This document shows positions 42,780 to 52,778 of a stretch of DNA of 64,000 nt, piece after piece. The translations under genes were made by a program, and so were the position numbers. The notes beneath the pieces were generated by a model that had not been told where the DNA came from, did no database searches, and saw nothing but the letters and a program-made list of their open reading frames with translations. How positions within the stretch are numbered: position 1 is the stretch's first letter; each line of letters opens with the position of its first letter. This stretch comes from Corallococcus sp. EGB (lineage in GTDB: Bacteria > Myxococcota > Myxococcia > Myxococcales > Myxococcaceae). The stretch lies in NCBI RefSeq assembly GCF_019968905.1, contig NZ_CP079946.1, forward strand, positions 8,219,356-8,283,355. The letters are read 5' to 3'.

Positions 42780-43756
42780 GGCGCCTTCACCACCGTCTGG
42801 GAGATGCGGCCGAAGAGGCTGTGCCCCTCGCCGTCCAGCATCTCGATTTCGATGGTGTCCCCGTGCTTCATGAAGGGCGTCTTCGGCTTCCCCTCGTCGA
42901 TGGTTTCAATCATCCGGCGCTCGGCGAGGCACGAGATGCCGCGCGAGCGGTCCTCGTTGGACACCGTGCCGCTGCCCAGGATGGTGCCCGCGGTGAAGGT
43001 GCGCGTGCGCGTCAGGTGCTGGATGAGGTCGCGGAAGGAGAAGTGCATCTCCGGGCCCGCGTCCGTGTCCCCCACCAGCTGGCCGTTGAGCGTGCTGCGC
43101 ATGCGCAGGTGCACGCGGCCGTCCCTCCACGCGGGGCCCAGCTCGTCCGGCGTCAGCGCGAAGGGACCGAACGCGGTGGCGGGCTTGCTCTGGAAGAAGC
43201 CGAAGCCCTTGGCCAGCTCCTCCGGGATGAGGTTTCGCAGGGACACGTCGTTGGCGATCATCACCAGCTTGATGTGCTTCTCCGCGTCCTCGGCCCGCGT
43301 GCCCATGGGCGTGTCGCCCAGCACGACGCAGACCTCGCTCTCGAAGTCCAGGCCCCACGCCTCGTCGCGCAGGGGGATGTCCTGCGTGGGCGCGAGGAAG
43401 TCGCCGGAGCCGCCCTGGTACACCAGCGGATCCGTGCGCAGCGTGGCGGGCGGCTCCGCGTTGCGCGCCTTGCGCACCAGCACCACGTGGTTGATGTACG
43501 CGCTGCCGTCCACCCACTCGTAGGCGCGCGGCAGGGGCGCGTGCAGCGCCTTCACGTCCAGCGGGCGGCTCTGCACCGCGCCGGCTTCCAGTTGCTGCGC
43601 CAGCGCGCGCAGCTGCGGCTCCTTCTGGCCCCAGTCATCCAGGGCCGCTTGCAGCGTGAGGGCCACGTTGGTGGCCAGCGCGTAGGCGGAGTTGTCCCGC
43701 TTGACGACGATGAGCCGACCGTCCCGGGTTCCGTCCCTGAGCGTCGCGAGCTTCAA
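42776..43756 (-). CDS. Fumarylacetoacetate hydrolase family protein
   Basis: The 326-residue protein has the FAH fold: DFESEVCVVLGDTPMGT with metal-binding Glu, ANDVSLRNLIP, GFGFFQSKPATAFGPF, and GTILGSGTVSNEDRSRG. It would split fumarylacetoacetate into fumarate and acetoacetate, the last step of tyrosine breakdown. As first gene of the operon it faces a 444-bp region shared with the giant kinase gene, which should hold the operon promoter. Confidence 0.9.
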   Translation of the reverse strand: MKLATLRDGTRDGRLIVVKRDNSAYALATNVALTLQAALDDWGQKEPQLRALAQQLEAGAVQSRPLDVKALHAPLPRAYEWVDGSAYINHVVLVRKARNAEPPATLRTDPLVYQGGSGDFLAPTQDIPLRDEAWGLDFESEVCVVLGDTPMGTRAEDAEKHIKLVMIANDVSLRNLIPEELAKGFGFFQSKPATAFGPFALTPDELGPAWRDGRVHLRMRSTLNGQLVGDTDAGPEMHFSFRDLIQHLTRTRTFTAGTILGSGTVSNEDRSRGISCLAERRMIETIDEGKPKTPFMKHGDTIEIEMLDGEGHSLFGRISQTVVKAP

Positions 43757-44200
43757 TTCCGCGCTCCCTCGGCGGCCTGCGGGGAAGGAAGGGGGAGGCC
43801 GCCTGACCCGACCGGCTTTTCCGCCGGGCCACCAGGCGAGTCAAGCACACGCGTTGAACGCGGCGCGGCATCCTTCCTTCCTCCAGCAACGCTGCTGGCC
43901 GCATGCATTCGCGTGGCTGTCGGATGCAGGACGAAGCGCGGCCTGTTTCACGCACCAGGCGTCGTGGAAAACCGCCAGGCGGCACGGTGGGCCGCCTGCT
44001 CCACGAACGGGCAGGGTGCACCGGGAGGCGGGGCCGGGAAGCAGGCGCGTGCCGACTGTTCAAGCCCCGGGCAGCGCGCGCACGGCGTGGGCTGCTCCCC
44101 CCTGGTAGGGACCCGGGCGGCAACCCAGCTTGAGGAAGAGGGACGTCCGGCCGACCGCGCCGCCGGAGCGGCAGGGTCGGGGGGCTCGCGAGGGCACTGA
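43757..44200. other. Divergent intergenic region, tyrosine operon and giant kinase
   Basis: No gene is recognised in these 444 bp. A 13-nt perfect palindrome, CGCGTT-G-AACGCG, is present at 43850-43862, about 95 bp upstream of the hydrolase start, and could be an operator of the tyrosine operon. No typical promoter hexamers were recognised with confidence. Confidence 0.4.
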
Positions 44201-47200
44201 ATGGCGCAAGGCTTCCAACAGGCCGGCGACCCCCCCAGGGAGCCACACCCGGGCCAGCGGCTGGGCAACCGCTACGAGCTGCGCCAGCGGCTCAAGGCCG
44301 GCCGGGGCATCTCCACCTGGCAGGGGTTGGATCTGCTCACGCGTGAGCGCGTGCTCGTGAAGGTGACGCCGCTGGCCTCGTTCGTCCCCACGGCCCGCCA
44401 CCGGCTGGAGCACGAGGCGGAGGTGCTGTCGCGGCTGCATGGCCCCGCGCTCGTGCCCGTGCGCGCCCTGGGCACCTCCGCCGACCTGCTCTACCTCGTC
44501 ACGCCGTGGGTGGATGGAGAGACACTGGAAGCGCGCCTGCTGCGCGGCCCCCTGTCCCTGCCGGAGGCCATCGTGCTGGGGCAGCGGCTGCTCCAGGCGC
44601 TCGCGGAGGCGCACCGCGAGGGCGTCCTGCACCGCGACGTGAAGCCCTCCAACATCCTGGTGCGCGACCCGCCGATGTCCGCCGCGTGGCTCACCGACTT
44701 CGGCCTGTCGCGCAGCGAGCGGTTGGATCCGTCCCTGCGCGACCTGCCCGTGGGCACCGCGCGCTACCTGGCGCCGGAGCAGGCGGGGCTCATCAACCAG
44801 CCGGTGGAGGCGCCGTCGGACCTGTACGCCGTGGGGCTGGTGCTCTTCGAAGCGCTGTCGGGCCGCCCCGCGCTGGAGGGCGCGACCGTGGGCGAGGTGC
44901 TGCGGCTGCACCTCGACTCACGCCCGCGCTTGAGGGCGGTGGGCGTGGAGGTGCCGCTGGCGATGGAGGAGCTCATCGCCCGCCTGAGCCAGACCGACCC
45001 GCGCGACCGCTACCAGTCCGCGGACGCCGCGCTCGCGGACCTGGACGCGCTGGAGGCCGCGCTGTCCCGCGGTGAGGCGGAGCCCGCGCTCGTCACCGGC
45101 GCGCACGACCACCGGCAGAGCCTCACCGAGCCGTCCTTCGTGGGCCGCCGCGAGGAGCTGGCGACGCTGGAGCGCGAGCTGGAGCGCGTGCGCGAGGACG
45201 GCTCGCGCGCCGTGGTGGTGGAGGGCGAGTCCGGCGCGGGCAAGAGCCGGCTCTTGGAGGAGCTCTCCGCGCGGGCCGCGGGCCAGCGCGCGTGGGTGCT
45301 GCATGGGCAGGCGCAGGACCAGGCCGCGCAGCGCCCCTTCCAGCTCTTCGCGGGAGTGGCGGAGGGCATCGCCGCCGCCGCGCGCGCGAAGCCCGCGCTG
45401 GGTGCGCTGCTGCGCGAGCGGCTCGCGGGCCAGGAGGCCGGCCTGTGCACGGTGCTGCCCACGCTCACGGAGGTGTTCTTCCCCGGCGCGCGGGCGCCGC
45501 AATCCCAGGGGCTGGGGCCGGAGTCCCTGAGCGAGGGCCGCAGCGTCTGGAACCTCACCGCGCTCCTGAACGCGCTGGGCACGCCGGACGCGCCCGCGGT
45601 GGTGGTGCTGGAGGACTGCCAGTGGGCGGACACGCTCACGCTGCGCGCGCTGGAGGCGTGGTCGCAGGGCCGCCACGCCGGGGACGGGAGGCTGCTCCTC
45701 ATCGTGTCCTTCCGCAGCGAGGACATCCACGCGGCCCACGTGCTGCGGCGGCTCGCTCCGGGCGCGCACCTGAAGCTGTCCGCCTTCGGCGCGGCGGAGG
45801 TGGCGCTGCTGGCGGAGTCCATGGCCGGCGTGCTGCCGCCGGAGGCCGTGGAGCAGGTGACGCGGCTGGCGGAGGGCAACCCGTTCATGGCCTCCGCGGT
45901 GCTGCACGGGCTGGTGGAGGATGGCGTCCTCATGCCCGGCCCGGACGGCTGGCGCGTGCAGCCGGAGGCGATGGCGCACGCGCGCTCGTCGCGGCAGGCG
46001 GCCACCTTCCTGGTGCGGCGCCTGCGCCTCTTGCCGCCGGAGTCCCTGCACGTGCTCAGCGTGGGCGCCGTGCTGGGCAAGTCCTTCGACGCGAAGGTGG
46101 TGGCGGCCCTGTCCGGCACGCCGCTGGAGGCCGTCACCACCGCGCTGGAGCCGCCGCGCCGCCGGCACATGCTGTGGACGGAAGGGACGCGCTCCACCTT
46201 CGTGCACGACAAGCTGCGCGAGGTGCTGCTGGACCTGATGTCCCCGGAGGAGCGCCGGGAGCTGCACCGGCTGGCCGCCAGGGCCGCGCAGCAGTCCGCG
46301 CCCACCGACCCCTTCGAGCTGGCCTACCACTTCGACGCGGCGGGCGAGAGCGCCCAGGCCCTGCCCTACGCGCTGGTGGCCGCGGAGCAGGCGCGCCAGC
46401 GCTTCTCGCTGGACTCCGCGGAGGTGAACTACCGCATCGCCGAGCGCGGCGCGGCGGGCGCGGACGCCCACACCCGCTATCGCATCGCGTCCGGGCTGGG
46501 CACCGCGCTGATGATGCGCGGCCGCTACGACGAGGCGCAGCGGCAGCTGGAGGCCGCGCAGGCCCTGGCGCGAGACAGGCTGGAGCAGGGCCGCACGCTG
46601 GGCCACCTGGGCGAGCTCGCCTTCAAGCGCGGCCAGACGGTGCAGGCCAACGCCTACCTGGAGCAGGGCCTGAAGCTGCTGGGCCGCTGGGTGCCGCCCG
46701 GCACGCTGGCCACCGGCGCCAGCGCCGCGTGGGAGATCCTCACGCAGGCCGCGCACACCGTGGCGCCGCGCCTGTGGCTGGGCCGCAAGCCCCTGGCGCG
46801 AGGCGAGGAGGACCTGCTCGCAGTCAACCTCTACAGCCGGCTCGCGTACGGCTACTGGTACCAGCGGGGCCGCGCCGCGGTGCTGTGGGCGCACCTGCGC
46901 GACATGAACCTGGCGGAGCGCTACCCGCCCACGCCGGAGCTGGCGCAGGCGTACTCCGCGCACTCGCCCGCGCTCACCACCCTGCCCTGGTTCCAGCGCG
47001 CGTATGCCTACGCGGAGAAGTCCCTGGCCCTGCGCCAGCAGCTGGGCGACGTGTGGGGCCAGGGCCAGTCGCTGCACTTCTACGGCCTGGCCCTCTACGC
47101 CTCGTCGCGCTTCAAGGACTGCATCGAGAAGTGCCGCGAGGCGGTGCGCCTGCTGGAGCGCACCGGCGACCCGTGGGAGGTGAACAACGCCACCTTCCAG

Positions 47201-49162
47201 ATCGCCATGTCGCTCTACCGGCTGGGCCGCCTGGAGGAGGCCGCGGCGGTGAGCCAGAAGCTGCACGCGGCGGCGCTCGCGCTGGGGGACCGGTACTCGC
47301 TGCGCCTGGGCCTGGAGGCGTGGGCCAAGTCCACCGGGGGCCGCATCCCCGCGGCGCTCCTGGAGACGGAGCTGGCGGCGCCCACCGCCACCGACCCGCA
47401 GTCCTTCGCGGGCGTGCTCCAGGCGGAGGGCCTGCGCCTGCTTCGCGAGAATGAACCGGCGCGCGCCGCGGAGGTGCTGGAGCGCGCCGAGCGCGTGGTG
47501 GAGGACGCGAACCTGCGCCAGGAATACGTGGCCCCCATCACCCCGTGGCTCGCCACCGCGCGCAGGCGCCTGGCCCAGCAGACCAGCCCGCTCGACCCCA
47601 GGCAGCGCGACCGGCGGCTGAAGGAGGCGGACGCCGTGGCGAAGCGCGCCCACGACATCGCGCGCACCTACCGCAACAACCTGCCCCACGCCCTGCGCGA
47701 GCGCGGCCTGATGTGCGCGCTGCGCGGCCGGCCCGCGCGGGCCCGCAAGCACCTGGATGAGTCCCTGCGCGTGGCCCTCCAGCTGGAGATGCGCCAGGAG
47801 CGCGCGCTGACGCTCCAGGCGCGCGGCGAGGTGGGCCGGGTGCAGGGCTGGCCCGGAGCCGCGCGCGACCTGGAGACCGCCGCGCGCGAGCTGGAGGCCA
47901 TGGAGGGCGGCCTGCACGCGGAGGCGGAGCAGGTCCCCGCCGGCGTGGAGACGCTCTCGCTGGTGGACCGCTTCCCGCGCGTGCTGGAGGTGGGGCGGAG
48001 GCTCGCCTCCGCCCTGTCGCGCGAGGCCGTCTTCGAAACGGCGCGCCAGTCCATGCAGGAGCTGCTGCGCGCGGAGCGCTGCGCCGTGGTGGACCCGCGC
48101 GCGGTGGTGCCCGAGGAGGACGCGAGGAGCCAGGGCCTCAGCCGCACCGCGCTCGCACGCGCGCTGGAGACGGGCCGCATCACCGTGCTGGGCCAGGGGC
48201 TGCCCGGCGGCATCAGTGAGAGCATGGAGCTGCTCGGGGTGCGCTCCCTGCTGTGCGCGCCGCTCCAGGTGCGCGGCAACACGGTGGCCTGCGTGGTGGC
48301 CAGCCACCGCAAGGTGGGCGCGCTGTTCGGCGAGGACGAGGAGCGCCTGGCGTCCTTCGTGGCGGTGCTCGCGGGCGCGGCGCTGGAGAACGCGGAGAAC
48401 TTCGAGCGCGTCAACGCCCTCTCCGAGGAGCAGGGCCGCCTCTATCGCGAGGAGCAGGAGGCGGTGCGCCGCCGCGACGACTTCCTCTCCATCGCCGCGC
48501 ACGAACTGAAGACGCCGCTCACGTCGCTGCAGCTGCACATCCAGGGGCTCCAGGCCAAGGCGAAGGGCGCCCCCCTGCCGCCGGAGAAGCTGACCGCGAA
48601 GCTGGAGTCCGCCTACGCGCAGACGCAGCGGCTGGGGAAGCTGGTCAACGACCTGCTGGACATCTCCCGCATCGCGCAGGGCCAGCTGCACATCAAGCGC
48701 GAGGACGTGGACCTGGTGGCGCTGGTGCGCGGCCAGCTGGAGCGCCACCGCGAGGCCCTGGCCCGCGCGGAGTGCGAGGTGCGCCTTGAGGCCAGCAAGC
48801 CCCGGCTGGTGGGCCACTGGGACGCGCTCCGGCTGGAGCAGGTGGTGGGCAACCTTTTGACCAACGCCATGAAGTACGGCGCGGGCAAGCCGGTGGAGGT
48901 GACGCTGGACGGCGACGCGACGCGCGTGCGGCTGGAGGTGCGCGACCACGGCATCGGCATCGCGGAGGAGGACCGGGCGCGCATCTTCGAGCGCTTCGAG
49001 CGCGCCGTCTCCGTGCGCCACTACGGCGGCTTCGGGCTGGGCCTGTGGATCGTCCGCGAAATCGTCCAGGCGCTGGGCGGCAACATCGACGTCGCCAGCG
49101 CCCCGGAGCAGGGCTCCACCTTCACCGTCGCCCTGCCCCGCTCCGGCGCTCCCATGCACTGA
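44201..49162 (+). CDS. Giant Ser/Thr kinase, AAA ATPase, TPR, GAF, histidine kinase fusion
   Basis: The 1653-residue protein has an N-terminal Ser/Thr kinase (about 25-280) with Lys54, HRDVKPSN (144-151) and TDFG (165-168); an AAA-type ATPase with SFVGRREEL and P-loop GESGAGKS near 341; long tetratricopeptide-like helices (about 700-1240); a GAF domain (about 1260-1400); and a histidine kinase with AAHELKTP (His near 1434), NLLTNAMKYG, DHGIGI and YGGFGLGLW. Both kinase cores look complete. It resembles PknK/MalT-like signal proteins and the Ser/Thr-histidine kinase hybrids of cyanobacteria and myxobacteria. No signal peptide; a cytoplasmic relay is likely. Confidence 0.9.
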   Translation: MAQGFQQAGDPPREPHPGQRLGNRYELRQRLKAGRGISTWQGLDLLTRERVLVKVTPLASFVPTARHRLEHEAEVLSRLHGPALVPVRALGTSADLLYLVTPWVDGETLEARLLRGPLSLPEAIVLGQRLLQALAEAHREGVLHRDVKPSNILVRDPPMSAAWLTDFGLSRSERLDPSLRDLPVGTARYLAPEQAGLINQPVEAPSDLYAVGLVLFEALSGRPALEGATVGEVLRLHLDSRPRLRAVGVEVPLAMEELIARLSQTDPRDRYQSADAALADLDALEAALSRGEAEPALVTGAHDHRQSLTEPSFVGRREELATLERELERVREDGSRAVVVEGESGAGKSRLLEELSARAAGQRAWVLHGQAQDQAAQRPFQLFAGVAEGIAAAARAKPALGALLRERLAGQEAGLCTVLPTLTEVFFPGARAPQSQGLGPESLSEGRSVWNLTALLNALGTPDAPAVVVLEDCQWADTLTLRALEAWSQGRHAGDGRLLLIVSFRSEDIHAAHVLRRLAPGAHLKLSAFGAAEVALLAESMAGVLPPEAVEQVTRLAEGNPFMASAVLHGLVEDGVLMPGPDGWRVQPEAMAHARSSRQAATFLVRRLRLLPPESLHVLSVGAVLGKSFDAKVVAALSGTPLEAVTTALEPPRRRHMLWTEGTRSTFVHDKLREVLLDLMSPEERRELHRLAARAAQQSAPTDPFELAYHFDAAGESAQALPYALVAAEQARQRFSLDSAEVNYRIAERGAAGADAHTRYRIASGLGTALMMRGRYDEAQRQLEAAQALARDRLEQGRTLGHLGELAFKRGQTVQANAYLEQGLKLLGRWVPPGTLATGASAAWEILTQAAHTVAPRLWLGRKPLARGEEDLLAVNLYSRLAYGYWYQRGRAAVLWAHLRDMNLAERYPPTPELAQAYSAHSPALTTLPWFQRAYAYAEKSLALRQQLGDVWGQGQSLHFYGLALYASSRFKDCIEKCREAVRLLERTGDPWEVNNATFQIAMSLYRLGRLEEAAAVSQKLHAAALALGDRYSLRLGLEAWAKSTGGRIPAALLETELAAPTATDPQSFAGVLQAEGLRLLRENEPARAAEVLERAERVVEDANLRQEYVAPITPWLATARRRLAQQTSPLDPRQRDRRLKEADAVAKRAHDIARTYRNNLPHALRERGLMCALRGRPARARKHLDESLRVALQLEMRQERALTLQARGEVGRVQGWPGAARDLETAARELEAMEGGLHAEAEQVPAGVETLSLVDRFPRVLEVGRRLASALSREAVFETARQSMQELLRAERCAVVDPRAVVPEEDARSQGLSRTALARALETGRITVLGQGLPGGISESMELLGVRSLLCAPLQVRGNTVACVVASHRKVGALFGEDEERLASFVAVLAGAALENAENFERVNALSEEQGRLYREEQEAVRRRDDFLSIAAHELKTPLTSLQLHIQGLQAKAKGAPLPPEKLTAKLESAYAQTQRLGKLVNDLLDISRIAQGQLHIKREDVDLVALVRGQLERHREALARAECEVRLEASKPRLVGHWDALRLEQVVGNLLTNAMKYGAGKPVEVTLDGDATRVRLEVRDHGIGIAEEDRARIFERFERAVSVRHYGGFGLGLWIVREIVQALGGNIDVASAPEQGSTFTVALPRSGAPMH

Positions 49163-50203
49163 CTACCGGCGCGTGACCTCCAGGTAGATGACGTTGTCCT
49201 GCGAGTCGCGGAACAGCCGCACGCGGTCCACCTGCTCCAGCGGCGTCTCCGCCAGGAGGCGGCGCATGCCGTCCTCGTCCCGGTAGGTGAGCCACCAGTC
49301 CATGAAGGCCTCCATGTAGCCCGTCTCCGGCGGATGCACCGCGAAGTTGGCCACCAGCAGGCGCCCCCCCGGACGCAGCATGTGGAAGAGCAGCGCGGTC
49401 AGCCGGGCGGCCACGGAGTCCGTCAGGTAGTCGTACAGCCCGGCGGAGTACGCGAAGTCCAGGTCGCGGAACGCCACCTTGCCCCCGAGCAGCGAGCGGA
49501 CCGAGCCGCACACCGTCCGCACGACGCCCTCCGGGTGCAGGCGCGAAATCTCCGCCAGGCTCACCGGGTCCTGGTCGAACGCGATGAGTTCCTGGAGCCG
49601 GCGCTCCACCACCGCGCGCGACGACTCGGCCTCCCGCAGGTGCCCGCACGCCACCGACAGCACGCGCCCGTCGGGCCGCCGCTCGGCCGTCTCGTCCATC
49701 TTCCGCGCCAGCAGCTCCCGGCGCTCGCGCACGCTGCGCGCGGAGGGCTGCCCATGCATGTAGCGGTAGATTTCGCGCCCCGCGTGCAGCTCGTCCGCAG
49801 CGTGGTCCATGTAGAGGTAGTCGATGAGGGCCGCGTCGCCCGCGTAGCCGCGCGGCCGCTCGAAGGCGTGCCGGGTGAAGGGACACTGGTGCAGGAAGGG
49901 GCGCAGGGGGTGCTTGCGCGCCAGCTCCAGGCAGAAGCGCTTCCACACCTCCGGGCTCCAGCGCCGCCGCCGCTGGATGAGCCCCCCGTGCAGCGCCGTC
50001 ATGCCGGCGTGCAGCACCTCATCCGGCCCCTCCTGCATCCGGGCGTGCAGGGCGTCCAGCCACTCCCGGGCCTCCAGGAACGCCTCCTCCGAGGGGACCG
50101 CATCCTCCCCGGGCGGATTCACCAGGACGAGGCGGTTGGCTTCGGACGCGACCGGAGAAGCCGCGCCATGGACCGACAGGATGGGCTGGCGCATACGCAT
50201 CAT
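49163..50203 (-). CDS. SAM-dependent methyltransferase, PhcB-like
   Basis: The 346-residue protein (ATG 50201-50203; ATGs at 50200 and 50194 are alternatives) has a class I methyltransferase fold: RVLSVACGHLREAES as the SAM-binding loop, ELIAFDQDPVSL, and FAYSAGLYDYLTDSVAARLTALLFHMLRPGGRLLVANF. The N-terminal HPLRPFLHQCPFTRHAFERPRGYAGD segment is the pattern of proteins annotated as extracellular factor 3-hydroxypalmitic acid methyl ester synthases (PhcB-like). It would methylate a fatty acid or related acid. It converges on the giant kinase gene with no spacer. Confidence 0.75.
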   Translation of the reverse strand: MMRMRQPILSVHGAASPVASEANRLVLVNPPGEDAVPSEEAFLEAREWLDALHARMQEGPDEVLHAGMTALHGGLIQRRRRWSPEVWKRFCLELARKHPLRPFLHQCPFTRHAFERPRGYAGDAALIDYLYMDHAADELHAGREIYRYMHGQPSARSVRERRELLARKMDETAERRPDGRVLSVACGHLREAESSRAVVERRLQELIAFDQDPVSLAEISRLHPEGVVRTVCGSVRSLLGGKVAFRDLDFAYSAGLYDYLTDSVAARLTALLFHMLRPGGRLLVANFAVHPPETGYMEAFMDWWLTYRDEDGMRRLLAETPLEQVDRVRLFRDSQDNVIYLEVTRR

Positions 50204-50481
50204 CCTGACAACCTGGGAGCGGAGGGCATCCACTTCCCGCGCCCGCGCCCTTCGCCAGCTCCCGCTCCAGCCAGCCGGCCGGGCCGCCGCGCACCGCCTG
50301 GCCCATACCGGCCGCACGTGGCGTGACGCAGTGGGTCCCCGTTGCCCGCCTGTCACGGTTCTACCCGCAAGGTCCGACAACCCCTCCCCCGGGCGGAAAG
50401 GATTGCGGGGGTGCGGTATCCGGCGACAGCAAGCGCGGTTAGGATGGCGCGCCTCGCCAGGAAGAGAGCCGCAAGCCGCGC

Positions 50482-50859
50482 ATGAAGATTGAAATCGCCC
50501 ACCTGCCCCACGACATCATCGAGATCATCTACCCGTCGGAAGTGACGCCGAAGGATGTCTCCGAGTACGTCGAGCAACTGAAGAAGGACATCACCGCCCG
50601 CGGGGGCGCGGAGTGGTCCGCGCTGGTGGACCAGTCGAAGCTGCGGAAGATGCCCTCCGAGGTGGTGGGGGAGATGGCGCGGCTGAACGCCTACGCCCAG
50701 CACAACGGCATGAAGCGCTCCGCGCGCGTGGTCAGCGACCCCGGCAGCGGCCTGCAGGCGTGGCGCATGACCAAGGCCGCCGGCCTCACCATCCCGGCCA
50801 AGACCTTCGAGACGCGCTCGGAAGCGCTGTCCTGGCTCGAAGCCCCCGACGCCGACTGA
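50482..50859 (+). CDS. STAS/SpoIIAA-like small protein
   Basis: The 125-residue protein alternates beta strands and helices as in STAS or SpoIIAA-like folds: MKIEIAHLPHDIIEIIYPSEVTPKDVSEYVEQLKKDI, then WSALVDQSKLRKMPSEVVGEMARL and SARVVSDPGSGLQAWRM. The order of strand-helix units fits, but no phosphorylatable Ser/Thr signature is clear. It likely acts as a small cytoplasmic regulator. It is upstream of the exported protease gene by 122 bp and may be independent. Confidence 0.6.
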   Translation: MKIEIAHLPHDIIEIIYPSEVTPKDVSEYVEQLKKDITARGGAEWSALVDQSKLRKMPSEVVGEMARLNAYAQHNGMKRSARVVSDPGSGLQAWRMTKAAGLTIPAKTFETRSEALSWLEAPDAD

Positions 50860-50981
50860 AGCACCCCCGACGTCCCCTCCCCCCGGACCTCCCTTGCGAC
50901 CGCCCGGGTCCGTCCACGTCTTCCAGTGACACCCCCTTTCTTCGCTGTGTCTGTCGCAGTACCCGTCAGGAGTCACCCCGC

Positions 50982-52622
50982 ATGTCCGTGTCCGCCACCA
51001 CCTCCCGGGCGAAGCTGCTCGGTTCCCTGTTCTGTACCCTCACCGCGCTGGCCTGCGGGCCGGCCCCCGAGTCGGGCGCGCCCGGAGAGCAGCCCGCGCT
51101 GACCGAGTCCAGCGCGCCGGTCGTCTACGGCAAGGACGACCGCATGGACGTCTACGCGCACCCGGACGCGACCCTGCGGGACCGGGCCCGGCAGTCCACC
51201 GTGGCGCTGCTGACGCCGGACTTCATGGACACCACGAACCCGAACAACATCATCGTGGACCAGACGCCGCTGTCCGAGTGGGAGGGGCTGTGCAGCGACC
51301 AGCGCTTCTACAACGACCCGGCGCCGGCCTTCTGCTCAGGCACGCTCATCGACGATGACCTGGTGCTCACCGCGGGCCACTGCGTGACGAACGCGGCGGA
51401 GTGCGCGGACACGCGCTTCGTCTTCAAGTTCTACAAGACGGGCGACAACACGGTGGAGACCATCACCAGCCAGGACGTCTTCTCCTGCAAGAGCATCGTG
51501 GTGCGCAAGGAGACGGCGTCCAGCGTGGACTACGCCATCCTGCGGCTGGACCGCCCGGCGACGCCGCGCTTCACCCCCGCCCCGGTGCGCGCGGGCAACA
51601 CCGCGCTGACGGTGGGCCAGAACGTGGCCGTCATCGGCAGCGGCAGCGGCATCCCGTTCAAGATCGACTCGGGCGGCTCCGTGCGCACGGCCAACGCCAG
51701 CGCCAAGGACTACTTCGTCGCCACCACGGACACCTTCGCGGGCAACTCCGGCTCCGGCGTGTACGAGACGGGCACCTACACCGTGGCGGGCATCCTGGTG
51801 CGCGGCGACGAGGACTACGTGCCGCGCGCGGGCGCGAACTGCAACGAGGTCAACGTGTGCAGCGAGACGGGCTGCGGCGGCGAGGAGATCACCTACGTGG
51901 CCAACGCCATCACGGCGTTCTGCGCGGCCAACACCAGCCAGCGGCTGTGCAACACCACGCCGCCCCCGCCGACGAAGTTCGACTTCACCGCGACCAACAC
52001 CGCCAGCGCCACGCGCAACACCGTCAACGGCACGGTGACGCTCGCGGCCGGCCAGAAGCTCACCGTGGGCACCTGCGGCGTCACCGGCGCGGCCCTCACC
52101 AGCGGCGACTCCTACCTGCGCCTGCGCGGCCCGTCCGGCACGGAGGTCGCCTTCAACGACGACGGCTGCGCCACCGGCTACGGCTCGAAGATCACCTTCA
52201 CCGCCACCGTCGCGGGCGCCTATGAGGTCCGCGCCGGCTGCTACCAGAACGGCAGCTGCGCCGGCACGGTGGCCTGGGAGATGGGCCAGGCCAGCGCGGC
52301 CACCCAGGGCTCGTTCAACTTCAACGTGAGCAACACCGCCAACGCCACGACGGGCACGGCGAACGGCTACGTGACGCTCGCGGCCGGCCAGACGCTGTCC
52401 TTCGGCAGCTGCGGCGTGGCGGGCGCGTCCGGCACGGGTGACACGGTGGTGCGCCTGTTCAACGCCGCCGGCCAGCAGGTGACGTTCAACGACGACGCGT
52501 GCGGCTCGCTGTCCCGCGCGGCCTACACCGTGCCGGCGAGCGCGGGCGGCACGTACCAGATCCGCGTGGGCTGCTTCGGCAACGAGGCGTGCAGCGGCAC
52601 GGTGGCCTGGACCATCCAGTAG
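50982..52622 (+). CDS. Exported trypsin-like serine protease lipoprotein
   Basis: The 546-residue protein has a lipoprotein signal with LTALACG (Cys25). The protease domain carries the catalytic triad: His in VLTAGHCVTN (about 133), Asp in SSVDYAILRLD (about 183) and Ser in FAGNSGSGVYE (about 256), with several Cys pairs. After a Thr/Pro linker there are two tandem beta domains of about 100 residues (each with KLTVGTCGV or TLSFGSCGV, DSYLRLRGPSG or DTVVRLFNAAG, FNDDGC or FNDDAC), resembling pre-peptidase C-terminal domains. It is likely a secreted or surface protease for predation. A clear terminator follows. Confidence 0.9.
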   Translation: MSVSATTSRAKLLGSLFCTLTALACGPAPESGAPGEQPALTESSAPVVYGKDDRMDVYAHPDATLRDRARQSTVALLTPDFMDTTNPNNIIVDQTPLSEWEGLCSDQRFYNDPAPAFCSGTLIDDDLVLTAGHCVTNAAECADTRFVFKFYKTGDNTVETITSQDVFSCKSIVVRKETASSVDYAILRLDRPATPRFTPAPVRAGNTALTVGQNVAVIGSGSGIPFKIDSGGSVRTANASAKDYFVATTDTFAGNSGSGVYETGTYTVAGILVRGDEDYVPRAGANCNEVNVCSETGCGGEEITYVANAITAFCAANTSQRLCNTTPPPPTKFDFTATNTASATRNTVNGTVTLAAGQKLTVGTCGVTGAALTSGDSYLRLRGPSGTEVAFNDDGCATGYGSKITFTATVAGAYEVRAGCYQNGSCAGTVAWEMGQASAATQGSFNFNVSNTANATTGTANGYVTLAAGQTLSFGSCGVAGASGTGDTVVRLFNAAGQQVTFNDDACGSLSRAAYTVPASAGGTYQIRVGCFGNEACSGTVAWTIQ

Positions 52623-52645
52623 CCCGCTGCTTCCCTGCCGACCCT

Positions 52646-52694
52646 CCGGGCCCGTCCCTCTCCAGTCTGGGGAGTGGCGGGCCCGGTGTCTTTT
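52646..52694 (+). terminator. Rho-independent terminator after the protease gene
   Basis: CCGGGCCCG (52646-52654) pairs perfectly with CGGGCCCGG (52678-52686), and a second CTCC/GGAG stretch lies inside. TGTCTTTT follows at 52687-52694. Confidence 0.75.
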
Positions 52695-52778
52695 GGCCCC
52701 CAGCTCCACCGTCCTGGAGGCTTCCCTCCCCCACCCAAGGCTTGACACCTTGGGGGGCGGGATCTAACGCAAGGCGCC

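Noticed and set aside
44918-49159. A very long open frame on the minus strand opposite the giant kinase gene
   Set aside because: It mirrors the coding strand in high-GC DNA, is rich in Arg, Gln, His and Ala with no recognisable domain, and the plus strand encodes clear kinase motifs.
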